A stretch of 11,051 nucleotides of DNA, taken from NCBI GenBank assembly GCA_003024985.2, contig PXIH01S0003089.1, one strand, 5' to 3'. The position numbers and the translations under genes are program-made. Positions 8,802-11,051 of the stretch are shown one piece after another. Below the pieces are notes generated by a model, which saw nothing but the letters and a program-made list of their open reading frames with translations, was not told the origin of the DNA and ran no database searches. Numbering within the stretch: the first letter of the stretch is position 1; each line of letters begins with the position of its first letter. The DNA comes from Euperipatoides rowelli. Lineage: Eukaryota > Onychophora > Udeonychophora > Euonychophora > Peripatopsidae.

Positions 8802-9439
8802 CAGGGTTTCTTAACCTTTTTGAGTCGTGACCCAGATTGAGGTAATAGTTTTGGTTTCGCGAGCCAAATAGAATGCCTGACAGCAAGTACATCGAACACA
8901 TTCAGTGTCTAGAAAATGACCGACTCACTTACAATGACACAAGCACCTAGAAACTGGAAGGTCTAATTCCCATTTAGTCACATGATCAAGATATCAGCCT
9001 TATTTTTTTTATTTAGTCTTAATCTTGCCCTGGACCCTAACTTTAACTACGTGTGAAATCCACTAATCTCCAACCCTATGATAATCTAGAGATGATATAA
9101 TCGCTTTTGATTGATTTAGATAATATTGACACAACTTCCGTAAGCCCTTTCCATAATGAAAAATTCATTAGTAAATACAGAAGCGCTATCTGACAGTGTT
9201 GACAGATAGTGATAGATAAATAAAATGCGTGGTGAGTTGCCACAATAAGTTTTACTGAATTCTGAATAACAAGCAACTGTTGTATTTAACTCACAGTGAC
9301 TCTAGTGATTTTAAAAATTATTTTTGTATTTGTAATGCATATTATATAAAATATATTGTTTTTGTTTAAAATAATTCAAACCCACTAAATGTGCCAAGCG
9401 ACCCAATTTTGGGCCACGACCCATAGATTAAGAAACCTG
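8802..9439. mobile_element. Non-autonomous hAT-type DNA transposon remnant (638 bp)
   Basis: The left end reads CAGGGTTTCTTAACC and then TTTTTGAGTCGTGACCC. The reverse complement of the right end reads CAGGTTTCTTAATC and then TATGGGTCGTGGCCC. These imperfect terminal inverted repeats, beginning CAG and leading into a GTCG(T/C)GACCC segment, are typical of hAT (Charlie-like) elements. The right subterminal region also has CCCAATTTTGGG, a small hairpin. No transposase frame is present inside, so it depended on a partner for movement. ATTAGAT lies directly outside the left end (8795-8801) and again at 9452-9458, 12 bases past the right end. The immediate flanks are instead inverted (TTAGATCAGG / CCTGATCTAA), so the 8-bp duplication expected of hAT is not cleanly visible. 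It is nested in the LINE. Confidence 0.85.
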
Positions 9440-9557
9440 ATCTAATACATGATTAGATAACTTATATAATTATAATCCAACAATTTTTCAAGGTTTAACA
9501 TATTAGATTGATTTAGATAATTGACAAAAACAAATCATACAAATGGCATTCATTTAT

Positions 9558-10076
9558 CAGGGATCACTTACATATTTATTCATAAGTTATCGCTCTTGTT
9601 TATTTTTTCTGTTGTCCGCTTCCATGTTTTAATATGAGTTTTAAAAAATACAACTTTGCAAGCATAGAATGCAACTCCATAGAAAGTGACCATGTATAAA
9701 AGGCATTTTGGCATAACAATCAGATTTGAGAACCCACAATGCTTTAAGAGAATGGTTTTATCCGTAATGTATTGTGGTTTAACAATGCTTTTACCTGAAA
9801 TATCAGTTGGATGTGGCTTCTAACACCAACAATGAAGGGTGTGGTCTGTCATCATCACTAACATTTCCAAAGGAGGGTGTGGTCCTCCTGAGGGTGTGTG
9901 TACTCATTTGCATATTGATTTGTTTATATTTGCATATTTAACAGTGGTCATATGACAGGTGCTCAACTAGTCGATCGCAATGATTTTTTTTTTGTAAATT
10001 TTTCTTTTTCCCTCAATTACATGTAGGCTACTTGAACATATATATTTTTTTCTATTTGAATATAGAATGATCCCTG
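9558..10076. mobile_element. Candidate miniature inverted-repeat element with CAGGGATCA ends
   Basis: CAGGGATCA at 9558-9566 is the exact reverse complement of TGATCCCTG at 10068-10076. ATTTAT directly precedes the left end (9552-9557), and ATTTAT also occurs one base after the right end (10078-10083). This gives a possible short target duplication within AT-rich flanks. The CAGGG...CCCTG termini resemble hAT ends. There is no transposase frame inside. The 9-bp inverted match over 519 bp is modest, so coincidence cannot be excluded without finding other copies. Confidence 0.45.
9837..9935. promoter_or_regulatory. Cluster of CACCC-type and POU octamer motifs
   Basis: GGGTGTGGTC occurs at 9837-9846 and 9875-9884, with GGGTGTGTG at 9892-9900. 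The reverse strand reads GACCACACCC, a KLF/CACCC-box shape. ATTTGCAT, the exact POU octamer (reverse strand ATGCAAAT), occurs at 9906-9913 and 9928-9935, both times followed by ATT. The density is notable in this AT-rich DNA. No adjacent gene is visible, and the cluster lies within the candidate element at 9558-10076. Regulatory function is inference. Confidence 0.3.
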
Positions 10077-10700
10077 AATTTATATGATTTCAAGATACAA
10101 GAGGCTTTACATGATCCTGGAAATGCCTAGAGTACAATTAATACAGGGTTAATATGTTACTTACCTCAATCATCTCGGGCAGCTGATATAATTGCTTGAA
10201 TAAAAATCAATCTTGCCATAATGTAATCTGATATTAGCCACAGTGCAATGTGATATTACCCACAATGCATTACAAAACATCCCCACCTTCAGAAAACTTT
10301 GGGAATTTCCTTGTATAACTTTCCGTGACATTACATTAGAATGGGGGCACTCTAGCAGATTAGAATATTTTTTTAAATGCTGAAAGAAAATAACATGGGA
10401 GGGTATATCAATGATGAAGAAATATTAGAAATAAACCTACACTTCCAAATTAAAAGTTGTAGACATAATTATTTTATGAAAAACAAAAATTCTCATCCTT
10501 CTACGATAAACAATACAGTACTAATTTTACAACATTTTTAAGCTAAGCAATGTAGGCTACCTGTCAATCACACAAAGCAGTAGTGTGGAAAAATTATGAT
10601 TTTGTTTTAACTTTAGAAAACCAACTCTATGTCTCAACATGCCTGATTTTATTTTATTTTTAAAGTGAGGTACCAGAAAATATAGTTAGAATGTTATTAA
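10077..10700. other. Non-coding stretch right of the candidate element
   Basis: No gene or RNA is recognised. It contains the 22-bp tandem duplication listed separately, one TAGGCTA word at 10553 and an isolated minus-strand AGGTAAGT splice-donor match at 10159-10166. The rest is AT-rich and unremarkable. Confidence 0.6.
10229..10272. repeat. 22-bp tandem duplication
   Basis: TGATATTAGCCACAGTGCAA plus TG (10229-10250) is followed directly by TGATATTACCCACAATGCAT plus TA (10251-10272). The first 18 bases differ at only two positions. The shared core (G/C)CCACA(G/A)TGCA resembles the CCCACAATGC at 9735-9745. Confidence 0.75.
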
Positions 10701-10754
10701 AAATAAGGCTGGGGGGCAACGTAAGTGGTACACTAAAAAAGCGTCTTTTGAGTT

Positions 10755-11051
10755 GAAACAGGAAGTGACTCTAAAACTGGAAGTGCCACCTTTTGGAAAA
10801 TTTTTGGTTGAACTCAAATTTATTTGGAAGTGGTTGGTACTCGAAGTGTGTCAAAAAATAATTTTTGGTCAAAACCGGAAGTGGTTGTCTAAAATCTTAA
10901 CCGGAAGTACCACCATTTTAAAATTCAACCAGAAGTGACCTTTGACCCAGAGCAGGAAGTTAACAGGAAATCAAAGTGATATGTATAGGTATTAAAAAAC
11001 CTTGTACATTTAAGAAACAGGAAGTGACCTGTGCATGTCCATATATATTGT
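10755..11051. repeat. Degenerate array of GGAAGTG motifs, open at the window end
   Basis: GGAAGT-type motifs start at 10761, 10779, 10826, 10877, 10903, 10955 and 11020, with one-base variants at 10842 (CGAAGTG) and 10931 (AGAAGTG). Almost all are on the + strand. Several carry the extended forms ACCGGAAGTGG or CAGGAAGTGAC. Spacing is irregular, from 16 to 65 bases, with several steps near 24-28, as in a decayed minisatellite. The motif equals the ETS-factor core (C)CGGAAGT. The array reaches the end of the window and probably continues. Confidence 0.75.
10936..10948 (-). promoter_or_regulatory. DR1-type nuclear receptor motif
   Basis: The minus strand reads GGGTCAAAGGTCA, two AGGTCA-like half-sites in direct orientation with one spacer base, which is the DR1 arrangement recognised by HNF4/RXR-type receptors. 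It overlaps one unit of the GGAAGTG array. It may be only part of the repeat sequence, and no target gene is in view. Confidence 0.35.

Larger units (their letters stand above)
7200..9557 (-). mobile_element. Decayed non-LTR retrotransposon (LINE, CR1/L2/Jockey-like), interrupted by a hAT element
   Basis: Read on the minus strand from high to low coordinates, successive fragments match the order of a LINE ORF2 protein. An N-terminal linker piece comes first (about 9440-9545, NMLNLEKLLDYN). After the hAT insertion come a pre-RT linker (8274-8783) and the reverse transcriptase (about 7218-8080). Several frame changes and stop codons break the frame, so the copy is dead. The apurinic endonuclease part is not visible, so the copy is probably 5'-truncated or lost beyond 9557. 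The 3' boundary near 7200 is approximate. The clade is only tentatively assigned from motif style. Confidence 0.85.

Noticed and set aside
9186-9209. CTATCTG/CAGATAG hairpin inside the hAT element
   Set aside because: The arms are only 7 bp with a 10-base loop, too short to support a distinct RNA or regulatory feature.
9076-9276. Minus-strand 66-residue frame inside the hAT element
   Set aside because: It shows no transposase motif and its length is expected by chance. The element looks non-autonomous.
9109-9521. 16-bp identity GATTGATTTAGATAAT at 9109-9124 and 9506-9521
   Set aside because: It joins hAT interior and LINE flank, but in such AT-rich DNA one match of this length across the window is plausible by chance.
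10159-10166. Minus-strand AGGTAAGT splice donor after a short ATGATTGAG
   Set aside because: It is a perfect donor match, but with no recognisable coding sequence or partner acceptor in the window. One 8-mer is not enough to call an exon.
10753-10938. Plus-strand 61-residue frame over the GGAAGTG array
   Set aside because: The translation only reflects repeated GAAGTG words, with no domain and no start context.
1-11051. tRNA, rRNA, CRISPR array or integrated virus
   Set aside because: No tRNA B-box with cloverleaf arms, no regularly spaced identical repeats with unique spacers, and no LTR, gag, capsid or envelope-like frame. The only reverse transcriptase is of LINE type.

Overview
The window is AT-rich (roughly 70% or more A+T by eye) animal-type nuclear DNA. 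The signs are a long coding exon preceded by an AG splice acceptor, a decayed non-LTR (LINE) retrotransposon, a hAT-type DNA transposon remnant, short tandem repeats and long stretches without genes. There is nothing bacterial: no operons, ribosome binding sites or tRNA/rRNA genes. The species cannot be named. Two words, TAGGCTA and TACCGTA (either strand), are clearly over-represented and may help place the lineage.

Layout. Bases 1-3430 are non-coding. They hold a perfect 29-bp-arm palindrome (1210-1268), a G-rich island (1344-1413), a short direct repeat (1542-1620) and, just upstream of the gene, an array of about 131-bp tandem repeats with C-tracts (2510-3047). Bases 3446-6889 form one large + strand coding exon of 1147 residues for an acidic, repeat-rich, probably nuclear protein of no recognised family. 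Many repeats carry an I/V-T-L-S/L-acidic core that looks like a SUMO-interacting motif. The C-terminal third has a bipartite nuclear localisation signal and a predicted helical region. The gene probably has at least one upstream non-coding exon, because a splice acceptor lies 15 bases before the ATG.

Bases about 7200-9557 are a minus-strand LINE of general CR1/L2/Jockey-like character, broken by frameshifts and stops and carrying YAND instead of YADD at the catalytic site. A 638-bp hAT-type non-autonomous element (8802-9439) sits inside it. A second possible element with CAGGGATCA ends (9558-10076) abuts it. The last 300 bases are a degenerate array of GGAAGTG (ETS-core) motifs that includes a DR1-like nuclear-receptor half-site pair and runs up to the window end.

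The only intact gene is the acidic repeat protein. The rest is transposon debris and repeats, so no multi-gene system is visible. The most interesting object is the repeat protein itself, read as a possible multivalent SUMO-binding scaffold. That reading rests on motif inspection only.
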